DNA from: Gamarada debralockiae
Taxonomy: Eukaryota; Ascomycota; Leotiomycetes; Helotiales; Hyphodiscaceae
Direction: 5' to 3'
DNA length: 42,820 nt
Assembly (NCBI GenBank): GCA_002803225.1
Contig: NXFV01000109.1
Coordinates: forward strand, 1 to 42,820
The position numbers and the translations under genes were made by a program. Below are positions 32,369-42,820 of the stretch, piece by piece (within the stretch, counting starts at the first letter, position 1; each line of letters starts with the position of its first letter). A model generated the notes under the pieces. That model was given only the letters and a program-made list of their open reading frames with translations. It ran no database searches and was not told the origin of the DNA.

Positions 32369-33376
32369 CACTTCAAGTCGAAAGTTTCTTTGTCCAACGC
32401 AAATCCCCCCTCTACGCCGCTCGGGGTGACGGCAAAGCTGACGACCCAAAACCCCCACATAGGATCTCCAACGTCACCTCATGACACTTTCGCTGGTCCT
32501 CGAGTGAGGTGAGGTGAGATTTTGGGCACTTGGTTTGAGTAGAATTTTGAGTGTCTTCACTACGAAATTTGAAATCGAGGCTAAGGGTGTGGGTATCTTT
32601 TGTGATGCCGAAGGTTTCGGTGCCTTTTGCGTTGTTTGGTGCTTTTGCGGTGAGTTTGGGTTGGTACAACGAGCACTCATGTATTGTGATACTCGTTAAA
32701 CATTCGTATGGGGCTGGGAAAGTAAATACCATGCCATCTGATTTGAATCAATACCAAATTGCTCTTATAGCGAGGCTACTGCAATCTTGAGTCCCCGGGC
32801 CATGTACATTTTCCAGAACACGCGGTCATTCCTAATTCGCTAAAAATTGGGCGCTTATTCTGCGTAGTCCGCACCCACAAAAACATCTGAAAAACGCTAC
32901 CTAGCTCTAAAATACCCGGCTTATTGCACTTGCGGTTGGACAGTGTCATCGGTTGCAGAGATTGACTTGAAGTCATCTCGCGAATCAGTTCTGATAAGCT
33001 GAGCCAAGAAAGTGGCATGAGAATCTCAGCCTCACTTTCACGGGGCTTTTCACAGAAACAGGTATATTAAGGCTGCGAACAATCTTTTATCAGTAGTCGT
33101 GCTGACGAATTATTGGCCCTAGGAAAGAATTATTATACCGATAATACATTTGTACAGTTGCCAGAGTTGTAAAGTCCCGGCCCTGCCGGAGGACTGGAGT
33201 GGACGAAACACGCAGCCTCGACCTCGCATCGCCCCCTCCCTTATCCCATTGAGCCTTGGTCACGATCGAATCCTCTGCATTACCAACCCTTATCTAGTCA
33301 ATATCCTTTTTGCGCAAACATCTGAGGATTGGTTGTTTCATGTGTGAAACCAATTGTCAACCGTCCGCCGCTCAAA
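32369..33376. other. intergenic, no gene recognised
   Basis: About 1 kb. Several short overlapping frames on both strands have no family-like sequence. The right part is the promoter of the second NACHT gene. Confidence 0.3.
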
Positions 33377-36300
33377 ATGTTGGATCCATTGACCTGCCTC
33401 AGCATCTCCTGCAGCGTGATGCAAATAATATCTTTCTCCCTTGAAGTAACCACCATCGTCAAACGAATCAAGAAAGATGGCACCGCGGACCCCGAACTTC
33501 GCGACCATGCTGGCAATCTTTCCAAATCGTCAGAAGGACTGGAGCAATACCTCAAGAAGTGCAACCTGAAACATCTCCCCAAAAGCCAAGCCGAGCTTCA
33601 GGATATAGCCACGAAGTGTCTGGAGACGTCAAAGGATATTCAATCAAAGATGGATGAAATTGACTCGATGAGGGGTGGTGCTGTTATGAGGGCGTTGAAA
33701 TTGAAGTGGAGAAAGATTGAGTTTGAGAGATTGGAAGGGGATATGCGGAAGTATCAAGATGCGATGCAGACTCGTATTTTGGTTCATATATGGTGGGTTT
33801 ATGATCTTTCACCTCCAGGCATGAATGATTTATAACCATAATCGGACTTTGAAACTAACCCTGACCATAGCAACCAAAGCGATGCTGCTGCTCTCGAGCA
33901 GGAAGCCAGATTCCAGAAGCTCGACGGAATTCTCCAAATATTCATCAAAGCATATGTCCAAGGTCATGTGCAACTTAGAAATCTCATTTCGGACGAGTTT
34001 TGGGCTACTCAGGCGTTGATCACTGCTGCGAGCGAAGCTTCCCGTCAACAAATAGAAGCAGAGAGCTATAAAACCCGCGAGCACTTTACTGCGACCCAAA
34101 CCGATATAGAGTTCCGGCGAATGCATGAAGCTCAACGGAAACAACTCCTGAAGAGTCTCGATGACAAGGACATGAATGCACGTCGAAATCAAATCGAGAA
34201 GTCCCATACAGACACATTCTCTTGGGTATACAATGAAGAAATCCAGCGGCCATGGGATAGCTTCACGGAGTGGCTGAGCTCCGACAGTTCAATTTACTGG
34301 ATCTGTGGAAAAGCCGGGTCAGGAAAAAGCACCATGATGAAATTTCTCATCGACGATGAAAGAACTAGCCACTACCTGCATGAATGGGCACCAGACTGTT
34401 CAATCTACGCATGTTTCATCTGGAATTCAGGGACAAGAATCCAACGAAGTATTCTAGGACTCCTTCGGTCCTTGCTCTCTCAGATCTTTGAAGCGAATGA
34501 GCATATTATGGATCTTTTACTGCGGAACTACTCACAACTCTCAAAGGTCAAGAACGCTGAAGATTGGTCAAGGGACAGTCTGGAAGAAATACTCTTTCGG
34601 TCGTTGACTTTGCATGAGAAAGGTGTCTGTATCTTCGTGGACGGACTTGATGAAATTGACCCAAGAGATGGCCCATTCGATCTCTTGTCGCTCGTCAAGC
34701 GGATTTCATGTCCTCCGGAAAGCAAAGGTCTTAAGGTCTGTGTCTCAAGCCGTCCCGAGACCAGTTTCAAACTAGGCCTTGAACCGTACCCGAAACTCAG
34801 ACTTCAAGATTTAACGAAGCAGGATGTGGAAGTCTACGCGAAAGATTTTCTGCAAACTAAATGCTCGTTCAGCTTGTCAGGCATCGACGAAAGCCAATTC
34901 CTCAAAGAGATTGTCAGTAAGGCCAATGGAGTCTTCCTTTGGGTGTCTCTCGCTCTCAAGAGTTTACAGAGGGGAATCACCAACGGTGACGATCCGACTA
35001 AGCTGATGGAGCGCCTTCGTGCACTCCCATCCGAGCTTGGAAAACTTTACCATGAGATGTTAAAAAGGCTTGGTGATGATCAAGACCTTTATGGCAAGGA
35101 GGCTGCAGCACTTTTCAACATTTTCATTGTTTTCTCCGAGAACTATGAATCTGATCGGGACTATCCGCGTTGGAATCTGTTTCAGTACGCGGCTGCCTTT
35201 GATCCAGCTTTCCGAGATATGCTTCTTAAGCAAAAATGCCCGGTTTCCCCAACGATCTCGAACAAATTCCTTCTTGAGGTAGATCGCAAATTGACGTCTC
35301 GATGTGCAGGGATACTGGAAGTTGTTTCTCATTTGGCGGGACAAAACAATATCGCAGAGATTCTTTCCATGGACAAAATTAGACCTTGGAATCCCATTGG
35401 AATCGAATTTCTTCACCGAAGCGCGAAGGACTTTCTACTGAGCATGAAAAATAAGCTTTTGGATCAAGACCCAACATCGGCTGCTGAGCGGAAATTCCAA
35501 GTGCTGCAAGCTATCGTCCTTGAGGATATCTATACACGGGAGCCATATTTGCCAGAACAAAACATTGCAATGGATGTCATGATCAACTCGGAACCCACAT
35601 TGTCAAACGAACAAGAACTTGATATCCTCAACTTGATCCAGGAACTCTATCAGCGGAACGGCTGGTGCGAGTTCTATGAAGTCGCAGCTCGGTATGGTCT
35701 TCATCAACCTCTTACCCCTCTCTTAGAGAGTATTTCTGGAGATATGGAAATTCGGAACTATCTTTTACTTTGCGCTGTATCCAGTTACACCCAGAGAACC
35801 AACACCACGGTATCCCACCTTCTGGAAATGGGTCCTTATTCTAATGACTCCGTCGGTCTCATCCCGGCGGCCCTAAAAAATGGTGGTTATATGTATTTCA
35901 CCATGCCTTTGCTTGGATACTTTTTCATGAAAGTGTACCCAGGAGTACGCCAGCAAAACGCGCTTATTGAAAAGATGGTTCATTTATTTGTTGAATCTGG
36001 TGCAGATCTCGAACAAAAGTTTCTCTGTTACGAGTTTGGTTGCTCTGAGGTTTCTTCCCACGAACCTACACATGTAGCTCGACCGGATTACTTTGCCCAC
36101 GAACTCGGTTCCAACGGCTTCGATGTGCTTGTTGAGATAAACTGTGTCGACCTCATTCTTAACAACTTTATGGGCAGTTTTACAGGTCCTGAACGATCGG
36201 CGATGGTTGCGAAGTTGGGGCTCGACATAGAGAGAGCACATCACAAAGTTCTTCTCCATTTCTATGAAGATACTATATATGGTGCAGATGATGAAGACTC

Positions 36301-36607
36301 TGACACCTTGAACAAAATTTTGGACTGGCGGGGACAACGGACATTCGATGGCGATCCGGTTGACAACGACGAAAACGATTTTGATAATGCGAAGTGGAAG
36401 CGAGACCGTACGGAGAAATTCGAAAAAGTACGTGAGGTGCTGAAAGGAAAAGAAGTGAATGATGCCGCAAAGTGGCTCGTGGACAGAGGATATATGTTGC
36501 CGGAAAAGAGCGATATTGTGGGGATTTCAGATCAAGCCTCGATTCACGAAATGGCTAGGATATATCAAAGGCTGAGCGAAAAGTTTGGCCAGAGACGGTC
36601 GAAGTAG
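33377..36607 (+). CDS. NACHT-domain STAND protein, 1050 aa
   Basis: Two exons, 33377-33792 and 33871-36607, with a 78-nt GT-AG intron (branch CTAACC). Total 3153 nt in frame. The N-terminus (MLDPLTCLSISCSVMQIISF, then helical, charged sequence) is the fungal N-domain type, unrelated to that of the gene at 2070-6284. A long linker (about 140-265) leads to the NACHT module. It opens with WDSFTEWLSSDSSIYWICGK, has Walker A GKAGSGKS at about 285-292 and Walker B CIFVDGLDE at about 392-400, then VCVSSRPE and a DUF7791-like helical part (IEFLHRSAKDFLL). The C-terminal ~350 residues show no clear WD40, TPR or ankyrin repeats. Such proteins are candidate immune or incompatibility switches. The last residues are basic (FGQRRSK). 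No frame break is seen. Confidence 0.85.
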
Positions 36608-37447
36608 ATGTCTGGATTCTGGTTTGAGTCTAGACCTAAGCATATTTATATACACATATTAGAATGCACTATCTGATCAGGTGGTACTAGGCCTAGTACG
36701 TAAAATAAATTGGTATCAGGAAAGTCCTATACACATACGAGAACGTTAAGTTGGTCGACTGAGAGAATTCGAACAAGGACCTGCTTTATGCTACTCTGCG
36801 CTTGACGAAGTATCGTCAATAAGATGAGGCTAGCTGCTACCGCAGTCAAGCAAGTTTCTTCTCAGAAGACCTCTTGCGATATTGAGGTTCCCGATGAATA
36901 CAGATATGGCATTCGAGACAGATCTCAAGCCACCAATTTTTAGGTTCCATGTCTGTGTCTACTCGCATGGTCTTGAAAGCCGGGCCGGTTGGCCGCCAAG
37001 CATTCGTGTATGAATGATTTTCCTGAAGTGGGGTCACTCCGGAACCTACTAGTACCGCCCGGTACTGTAACTACTCCCCGCATTTACACCGAAGGGCAAC
37101 AGCCTAAGTATCCAGTTGCAAGCATTACTACAGTAATACCCCATAATATGTATAGTGTACACGTAAGCTTATGGACTACCCCGCTGGAGAAATAAAATAT
37201 CGAAAGGCATACTAGCCTAAATGTTTCGAGTTACAGGGGGGAAAGAGCCAAAACAGCACCTTTCGGGCGGACAGAAAATTGGACCCTTAGGAAAGCGATA
37301 GATAAAACAGGCAGAACAGCCGAATGGGACACAGTGTATATAATGAATCTTGTTTGTACATGGCTCAGTCCAGTAAGCTTGGACTCGATGACAAACATCC
37401 CCCAATTACCATTTTTCGACACGTCTATATAGATATTTTCCCTAGCT
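36608..37447. other. intergenic, no gene
   Basis: 840 nt between the NACHT and GH30 genes. No supported frame. It includes the promoter of the glycosidase gene. Confidence 0.35.
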
Positions 37448-39331
37448 ATGTTCTCCCTGAGTGCTGCACTGGCCTTTGCAGCGGACCTAGGTCTGACTCT
37501 GGCTCAGACAACGGTCACTGTTAGTACAGGCACGACTTATCAGACAATTGATGGGTTTGGCTTCTCTGAGGCATTTGGATTCGGAGAAGCAGTGCAGAGT
37601 GCTCCTAGTTCACAGCAAACTCAGGCTCTCAACTACATGTTCAGCACTACAGAGGGCGCTGGCTTGACGATTTTACGAAACCGAATTGCTGCTGATCCTT
37701 CTGACACAATTGAACCCGCTAGCCCGAGTTCCCCTTCTGGCTCACCAACATATGTGTGGAATGACGACGATGAGAGCCAGGTTCGTATCTACACTTCTAC
37801 TTGGCATTGTCTTCTAACAAAGCATGGCATTTGGTATTACAATCGCTGACTTGAACGCATGGGGGGAAAATAGGTTTTCTGGTCGACACAAGCTCGAGCT
37901 ATGGGAGTCAAATACATCTACGCAGACGCGTGGAGTGCCCCTGGGTACATGAAGACCAATGACGACTATGTATGTAGGCTTGTCCAGATGCAGACAGGAG
38001 AGTCACTGACCGAGAAATTGGTGCCTTTAGGAAGACGGTGGTTATCTATGTGGAGTGACCGGCGAGACCTGCTCATCCGGGGACTGGAGACAAGCCTACG
38101 CAAACTACTTAGTGGAATACATTAAACTCTATGAGAGTGCCGGTATTACTATTGACTTCATCGGTTTCTTGAATGAGCCTGAATTCGCGTTAGTCTTGCC
38201 TAAGTACAAGATCACACCCCTCTTCAGACACTAACAGTGGAAAACTATAGCGCGACCTACGATGCAATGCTCTCCGACGGCACTCAGGCGGCGTCGTTCA
38301 TTCCTATTCTCTATGACACCATTCAAAGTGCCGGACTGTCAACTGGCATTGCCTGCTGTGATGCGGAAGGCTGGAATGATCAAGTTACTTATACAGAGCA
38401 AATTATTGCGGCTGATGCGGAGCAGTATCTTGCTCGGATTACCTCGCATTGGTATACCTCACAAGGCACATCACCCATTGACACTACCCTAAGGGTTTGG
38501 GAGACAGAGTATGCCGATCTTGATGACTCTTTTACCACTACTTGGTACTCCAGTGGAGCTTTTAACGAGGGCTTGACCTGGGCCAAGTACATTTACCAAG
38601 GCCTTGTCGAGTGCAACCTTAGTGCATTCTTGTACTGGATTGGTAAGTAACCACTTTCCGCTCGTTGATGTCTGTTTGACCCTGATCCGGTATCTCTTTT
38701 CTCTCTCCTCTCCTCTTGCTCGGTATGTATTAACCTCGGGAAAATAGGTGCCCAGGCTAATAGTAACGCTGCTGGCCTCGTCACCCTTACCGGCTCAGGC
38801 TCATCGACCGTAGTGACTCCCTCTGGCATTCTCTGGGCCTTTGCCATGTTCTCACGCTATATCAGACCCGATGCTGTCCGGGTGAATACTTCTGGTGCTC
38901 CTTCCAACACCAATATTGCAGCCTTCAAAAATACCGATGGCACGGTCGTTGTTGTTATGATCAACGAAGGTTCATCGACAGAGAGTGTCTCTCTTGGAGG
39001 CATCTCTGTCTCCTCAGTGACTGCATACTACATGGACGACTCCATCTCGTCTCCTGCGATATTCACTGCGACTCTCAGCGGGGGTAGTGTTGAAGCTACC
39101 CTGCCGGCTTATTCTGTGGTTACTTTCGTGCTTTCAGTAGGTCCACCCTCAACAACCACTTCGACCACCAAGTCCACCATATCAACTACCACGACGTCTA
39201 CTACTGCCTCTTCCACAAGCTTAGCACAAGAGTGGGGGCAATGCGGAGGTGTTTACTGGACCGGTCCAACGGCTTGTGTTAGTCCATACACGTGCCAGTA
39301 TCAGAATGCTTACTATTCTCAATGCTTGTAA
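37448..39331 (+). CDS. secreted GH30 glycoside hydrolase with C-terminal CBM1, 520 aa
   Basis: Five exons: 37448-37780, 37874-37969, 38031-38188, 38251-38642 and 38748-39331. Introns are 93, 61, 62 and 105 nt, GT-AG, and the total of 1563 nt is in frame. A short signal peptide (about 1-20, ending LTLAQ) precedes [20 protein letters not shown]. The TIM barrel has the acid/base in [10 protein letters not shown] (Glu192) and the nucleophile in [10 protein letters not shown] (Glu282), as in GH30. The closest style is fungal GH30_7-type xylan-active enzymes. A beta-rich domain follows, then an S/T-rich linker (39160-39225) and a CBM1 with four cysteines ([29 protein letters not shown]) for cellulose binding. 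It acts outside the cell on plant wall polysaccharide; exact specificity cannot be read here. It lies alone among accessory genes. All catalytic residues are present. Confidence 0.9.
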
Positions 39332-40241
39332 ATACTGTACTGTACATAATCACGACCCCTTCTTTTTCGGAGAGAATTTTATATCTGTAGTACTTATAGA
39401 CATTAAAATCCCAGGAAAGAGCATATAAGCAAACTAAGGCGCCTAAATAAATTACTATGATTAGAATTCTAAGATTCTAGATGTTATCTCAGTACTGCAG
39501 TTTGTCCCTCCCCCTTAATCCTTAAACTATTTTCTAATTTTAACCGGCGACAGTACTTATAACTAAGGAGCCGAAACAGGTCCCTGGCCCACTAGTTCAG
39601 GGCCCTGTCCACCGTTGCTCACCTCTATAGACTCACTCGCTCAGCCTAGCCCAGGTTTACTTATCCATAGCTCAGGCTAAATCAGTAATAGCACACAGAG
39701 ATCGATGACGTGGGATGCATATCCGAGAGCTGATTGAAAGCAATCTCGTCCTGGCTGCAAATCGAGTGCGACTTTCAAACGATTTTGCGACGGTTTTGGG
39801 GCAGATAAAAAGGGATGGTGAGATGCTCCTCTGGGAGATTCCGATGATTGGAGAGATCAAGATTTCGTTCTCCACCCCTTTTTTGGACTGAGGATTTTAC
39901 AAAGGTAAAACTTGAGGGATAGCTTTCCGTCCGCTCACTGCATGGTCCAGATTCGAAAATGCGGCTCACCCAACGGACCAAGGGTTCTCGATCCAAAAGA
40001 TAGGGCATGTCATGGATCTTCGATCCGGAGCTCTGACTGCCTTCCCCCGCATTAGCGTATTTAACAAATACGGAGCTAAAAGTTGTTGTTCATCCAAATG
40101 CGGTCATTGATAATTCCTGCACCCTAGAGATATGGAGTGCAATGTCAAATCTGTCTCCAAGAGACAAGAGAGAAGTTACTATCTAATGACAAAGACGAAG
40201 ACGGTAAACCTACGTTTGCGATACCGCTACCTCCTTCTTAG
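39332..40241. other. intergenic, no gene recognised
   Basis: 3' flank of the GH30 gene, AT-rich near 39360-39540. A short inverted motif GGTCCCTGGCCC/CAGGGCCCTGTCC near 39580-39610 is visible. No protein-like frame. Confidence 0.3.
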
Positions 40242-40697
40242 AGCGAATTCAATACCCCAATTACAAACATAGCGCGGAGGAGAGCGGCGCAATATGTAAA
40301 GGGTCGTATACTAGCTACGGAGATCACACCGACTGTGATTCATGTGCGAGAGAAGATTGAGAAGGCAGCAAATCAGGTAATCCTTAGACGTCAACTTTCG
40401 ACTAAGCTTTTAGTAGCCATCAACGCTAAGGAAGAAGAGCGAAGAGCACAAAACAATGCGCCAAATAAGATCGTTCAGAAATACAGAGAGACATATAGTC
40501 AAGTAGTACGTAGGCAGATTGTAGAGGATAAAGAAGACGAAAGAAGGGTAGTTAATATACGAGAGATGCGTCTAACAGAGCCTCACCGAAAGCATTATAG
40601 GCAACTTATGGCGAAATTTCCTTTGCTATATTGTCAGGAAAGAGACAAGGGAAGGTTTATATATTGTGCGACGTACGAAGAATTAGGGCTTGAATAA
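40242..40697 (+). pseudogene. transposase-like C-terminal tail (uncertain)
   Basis: An open frame without a start codon (preceded by TAG 40239-40241) reads EFNTPITNIARRRAAQYVKG, TVIHVREKIEKAANQVILRR, then a K/E/R-rich helical part and YCQERDKGRFIYCATYEELG to the stop. The start, with a TP motif followed by helices and a charged tail, resembles the end of pogo-type DDE transposases in fungi. No DDE core is upstream, so it would be a truncated copy. This is a style match only. It could instead be an unrelated fungal gene fragment. Confidence 0.3.
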
Positions 40698-41594
40698 TAG
40701 GGTTTTATTATATGTTTAATGTCTTGAAAAATCGACGCATTGCTGGTGATTAACGCATTGACGCGTATTGGTGTGGTGGGAGCCGAACGATTATAGACCC
40801 TTTTTTCCTTCTCTCATGTCGAAGTACTGCGGTTCTGGCTGCTGAATTCGGGTGGTCGCTGTTTACGCAGCCTCGGCCGCATGCTCATCGTTCAGGTGTA
40901 CTTGCTCACGTGGCGGCTAGCGTCGGAAGCGCGACCGCCCAGAAAAACCGCCGGAGGACCTTGAAGGAGTCGGGAATGTCTCACCCGAACCGGACAAGCA
41001 GAGACTCGGGGCGAGGGCAACAGGAACCACCGAGTTAAAAATTTACAGCAATTAGTAGACAGTTAGCTGTAAAAAACGAGGCTGGATATGGTCTAAATGA
41101 AGGTCACGAACTTAGGACCACGATATGTAAAAGGTTCCAAGAGATTCGGGACGATGCGACAGCGAAAAATGGTGTGGATGAGAAGGCTGAGTAATCCAGT
41201 CTCTAACCCGCTTAGGCAAACAAACCTGAATCTGCACCAACTAGTGAAGTGGGGCCGCACTAATATCTTTATATCCCTTTCACAGTTAGAGCCGAACGCA
41301 AGGGCTGTATCCTCTCAATCCTCACTCCACACAACAACCTTTGCGAGCGTCTGATGCGACAAAGAAGTACTCAGACCCAGAACCAACGAAAGAAGGGCTC
41401 AGGGCCCAACCAGAGCACGCTGTCGATCTCCTGTCCATCATTCAACACGCATCGCCTCCACTGTAAGGCGTCCGAAAACTTTACGCTTAGGCTGAGGAAT
41501 GTTCTACCGAGTGTTCCCTACGACTCCCTGAGCAAGTCATTAATTCCTAAAGCAGGTAGTCCGAGTATCTCAAGAGTCAAGGCATGTAGATAAG
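40698..41594. other. repeat-like region without gene
   Basis: G/C-rich segment around 40860-41030 followed by A/T-rich sequence. Scattered short frames have no recognisable family. It could be the 5' part of a mobile element that begins the small frame at 41595; that is inference. Confidence 0.25.
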
Positions 41595-41816
41595 ATGGCG
41601 GAGAATCAAGAATCGTTGGATCCTCTACCGTTGCGGCAGAGCTTACTGAGAGAATCAACAACAGCATCCAGTTCAAGTGATACAGCATATTCATCTGGCC
41701 AGTCTAGTCCCAATAGAGAGCCGCGATCTCAAAAACTTGAATTGATTGTTGAAGACGAGAGTTTGATAAACAAGAAAAAACCTGGTAAGACACCTTTAGT
41801 TATTCCGGATTTGTGA
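41595..41816 (+). CDS. small hypothetical protein, 73 aa
   Basis: An open frame from ATG 41595 (AAGATGG context) to TGA gives a polar S/T/E-rich peptide (MAENQESLDPLPLRQSLLRE, later KKKPGKTPLVIPDL). No domain is recognised. It may be the truncated start of a mobile element's first ORF or of the transcription-factor-like gene that follows the MITE. Support is weak: good start context and codon openness only. Confidence 0.25.
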   Translation: MAENQESLDPLPLRQSLLRESTTASSSSDTAYSSGQSSPNREPRSQKLELIVEDESLINKKKPGKTPLVIPDL

Positions 41817-41923
41817 ATTTAGAATAAGGATAAAGTTTGTGGCTGACGGTTATCAAACATAGTGACATCACTAGTAAAGTAACCCCTTTTCCCCTCCTTG
41901 GCAGCGTATCCTTGCCATTTCAA

Positions 41924-42119
41924 AGGCCCCTCGCTCTAGCCAGAACTCGTGCATGCCTACTTAGTTTGAACGATTTATCTTTAATCGTTTGGAATAAGTA
42001 AACTATTCTGCTTTAATAGTCTAGAACCCGTTCTATTTCAATCGCTCAGGATCTTTGAACGATTCGGATCTGATTCTAGTAATAAGTGTGTCACTTATTC
42101 TGTCTAGAGCGAGGGCGCC
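41924..42119. mobile_element. MITE with ~20-bp inverted ends and TTCAA target duplication
   Basis: The left end reads AGGCCCCTCGCTCTAGCCAG and the right end, reverse complemented, GGCGCCCTCGCTCTAGACAG. These match over about 18 of 20 positions with small gaps. The element is flanked by TTCAA on both sides (41919-41923 and 42120-42124). It is 196 bp with no coding capacity. Inside are two hairpins: 41969-41989 (AACGATT ... AATCGTT) and 42040-42064 (AATCGCTC ... GAACGATT), like the hairpins of the intron elements elsewhere in the window, and a smaller AATAAGTG/CACTTATT pair near 42080-42100. Confidence 0.68.
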
Positions 42120-42163
42120 TTCAAGCAGGCCCAAGTTGCTGGGCGTCTGGGGTTGACTAACGC

Positions 42164-42508
42164 ATGCGTATGCAGGATCTCCAGTTTGTGACAGAATCGG
42201 GCACAGCTCCTCCCAAGGGAAACCTCCGAAACCTTATTCGCTCGCAAGCCAGGCGCTACGCCAGGCCCAAAGGTCTCGTGGTACCAACTACAGAGAATGA
42301 CGCTAAAGCCAGAGATACCAGAGTGAGCAGACTTGTTAGAATTCGCAAACCTGCACCGAGGCTTGCAAATAGCTGGAAATCCAATAACGAATACGCTATT
42401 CGTAACCGTCTGGCAGGGAATAGAGATCCCTTTCATGTTTTGCCAGTCAACTGTAATAGTCACATGATGACACTACTAGATCACTGTGAGTCCACTTCTG
42501 GTCATTGA
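42164..42508 (+). CDS. fungal transcription-factor-like protein, N-terminal part
   Basis: An open frame of 114 aa: DLQFVTESGTAPPKGNLRNL, IRSQARRYARPKG, then a long polar linker and NRLAGNRDPFHVLPVNCNSH with LLDHC near the end. The pattern F(V/I)xxTxxG...IRSxAxR...DPFxxLPV...LLDH is the start of a large family of filamentous-fungal regulators with a fungal transcription-factor domain but often no zinc cluster. The frame ends at a TGA just after a possible donor (GTGAGT at 42486), so more exons may follow beyond the window; none could be joined with confidence. It could equally be a truncated copy next to the MITE. Start is either ATG 42164 or the ATG two codons on. Confidence 0.5.
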   Translation: MRMQDLQFVTESGTAPPKGNLRNLIRSQARRYARPKGLVVPTTENDAKARDTRVSRLVRIRKPAPRLANSWKSNNEYAIRNRLAGNRDPFHVLPVNCNSHMMTLLDHCESTSGH

Positions 42509-42773
42509 TCACCACATTGTGTTGTAAGCAAGGGAGGCTGCACAGGCGCAAAGTCTTGACCTCGTCCTGTAACCTCCTGTCCTATAATCCTTCTCATAGG
42601 TCCTCAGACTCTTCTCGGTGTCTCCGGGTCTTCCGGTCATATCCTGGATGTTTCATATACTAAATTGTTGTTTTTGCATAGGGGACAAAGTAATTACTCA
42701 GAACTATGGGCTCCCAAGCCCAAGAAAAGAGTGGCTACCATTCGCAACATCCGATGCTGTCCAGTATTTATAA

Positions 42774-42774
<1 letters not shown>
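42509..42774. other. end region, no gene confirmed
   Basis: A frame is open from about 42600 to the end and could be a later exon of the transcription-factor-like gene (acceptor TTCTCATAG near 42599), but its sequence is not family-like. Confidence 0.25.

Positions 42775-42820
<46 letters not shown>
42775..42820. repeat. poly-C run of 46 at sequence end
   Basis: The last 46 bases are all C. It is not a TTAGGG-type telomere. A homopolymer at a contig edge most likely reflects assembly or sequencing failure; a true C/G tract cannot be excluded. Confidence 0.85.

Noticed and set aside
1..42820. tRNA, rRNA or CRISPR features
   Set aside because: No cloverleaf-like sequence with a convincing GGTTCGAATCC box was found. 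The repeated hairpins are irregularly spaced intron-like elements, not direct repeats with spacers, and the genome is eukaryotic.

Overview
The window reads as nuclear DNA of a filamentous ascomycete. Its genes carry short GT-AG introns (about 46-115 nt) with CTAAC/CTGAC-like branch sites. It also encodes families confined to or typical of such fungi: NACHT STAND proteins, a Clr5-ankyrin protein, a 2EXR protein, SWI/SNF Ssr4, and a GH30 enzyme with a CBM1. A Leotiomycete (Helotiales-like) source is my inference from the overall protein style and is not proven.

Layout. 1-2.07 kb: AT-rich and degenerate DNA. 2.07-9.2 kb: a divergent pair, a five-exon NACHT/STAND gene (minus) and a three-exon DUF7025-type AAA ATPase (plus). 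9.2-12.7 kb: a gene graveyard with a broken membrane-protein gene and a broken M20 amidohydrolase gene. 13.0-15.35 kb: ssr4, a chromatin-remodelling subunit. 15.6-17.4 kb: an unrecognised acidic protein gene split by a family of near-identical hairpin-forming intron-like elements. 18.0-21.6 kb: a four-exon Clr5-ankyrin gene of 1141 aa. 22.7-23.1 kb: a 91-aa gene split by the same hairpin elements. 23.9-29.8 kb: a conserved core with 6-phosphogluconate dehydrogenase (minus), an RBM42-like RNA-binding protein (plus) and a PLC-like phosphodiesterase (plus). 30.5-31.4 kb: a 2EXR protein (minus). 31.8-32.4 kb: fragments of a TPR gene and a SUMO-like gene. 33.4-36.6 kb: a second, unrelated NACHT gene. 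37.4-39.3 kb: a secreted GH30-CBM1 glycosidase. 39.3-42.8 kb: a repeat-rich end with a transposase-like tail, a MITE with clear inverted repeats, part of a transcription-factor-like gene, and a terminal run of 46 C.

Housekeeping genes (ssr4, gnd1, RBM42-like) alternate with accessory islands made of immune-type STAND genes, relics and repeats. The most interesting system is the hairpin intron family. About a dozen short elements share a 5' arm like AATCGTTC and a 3' arm like AACGATT that contains the branch site. They look like introner-like elements. Several lack a canonical GT at the 5' end although the reading frame continues when they are removed. A similar hairpin lies inside a MITE at 41.9-42.1 kb.

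All exon models come from reading frames and splice motifs alone; no alignment or transcript data were available.
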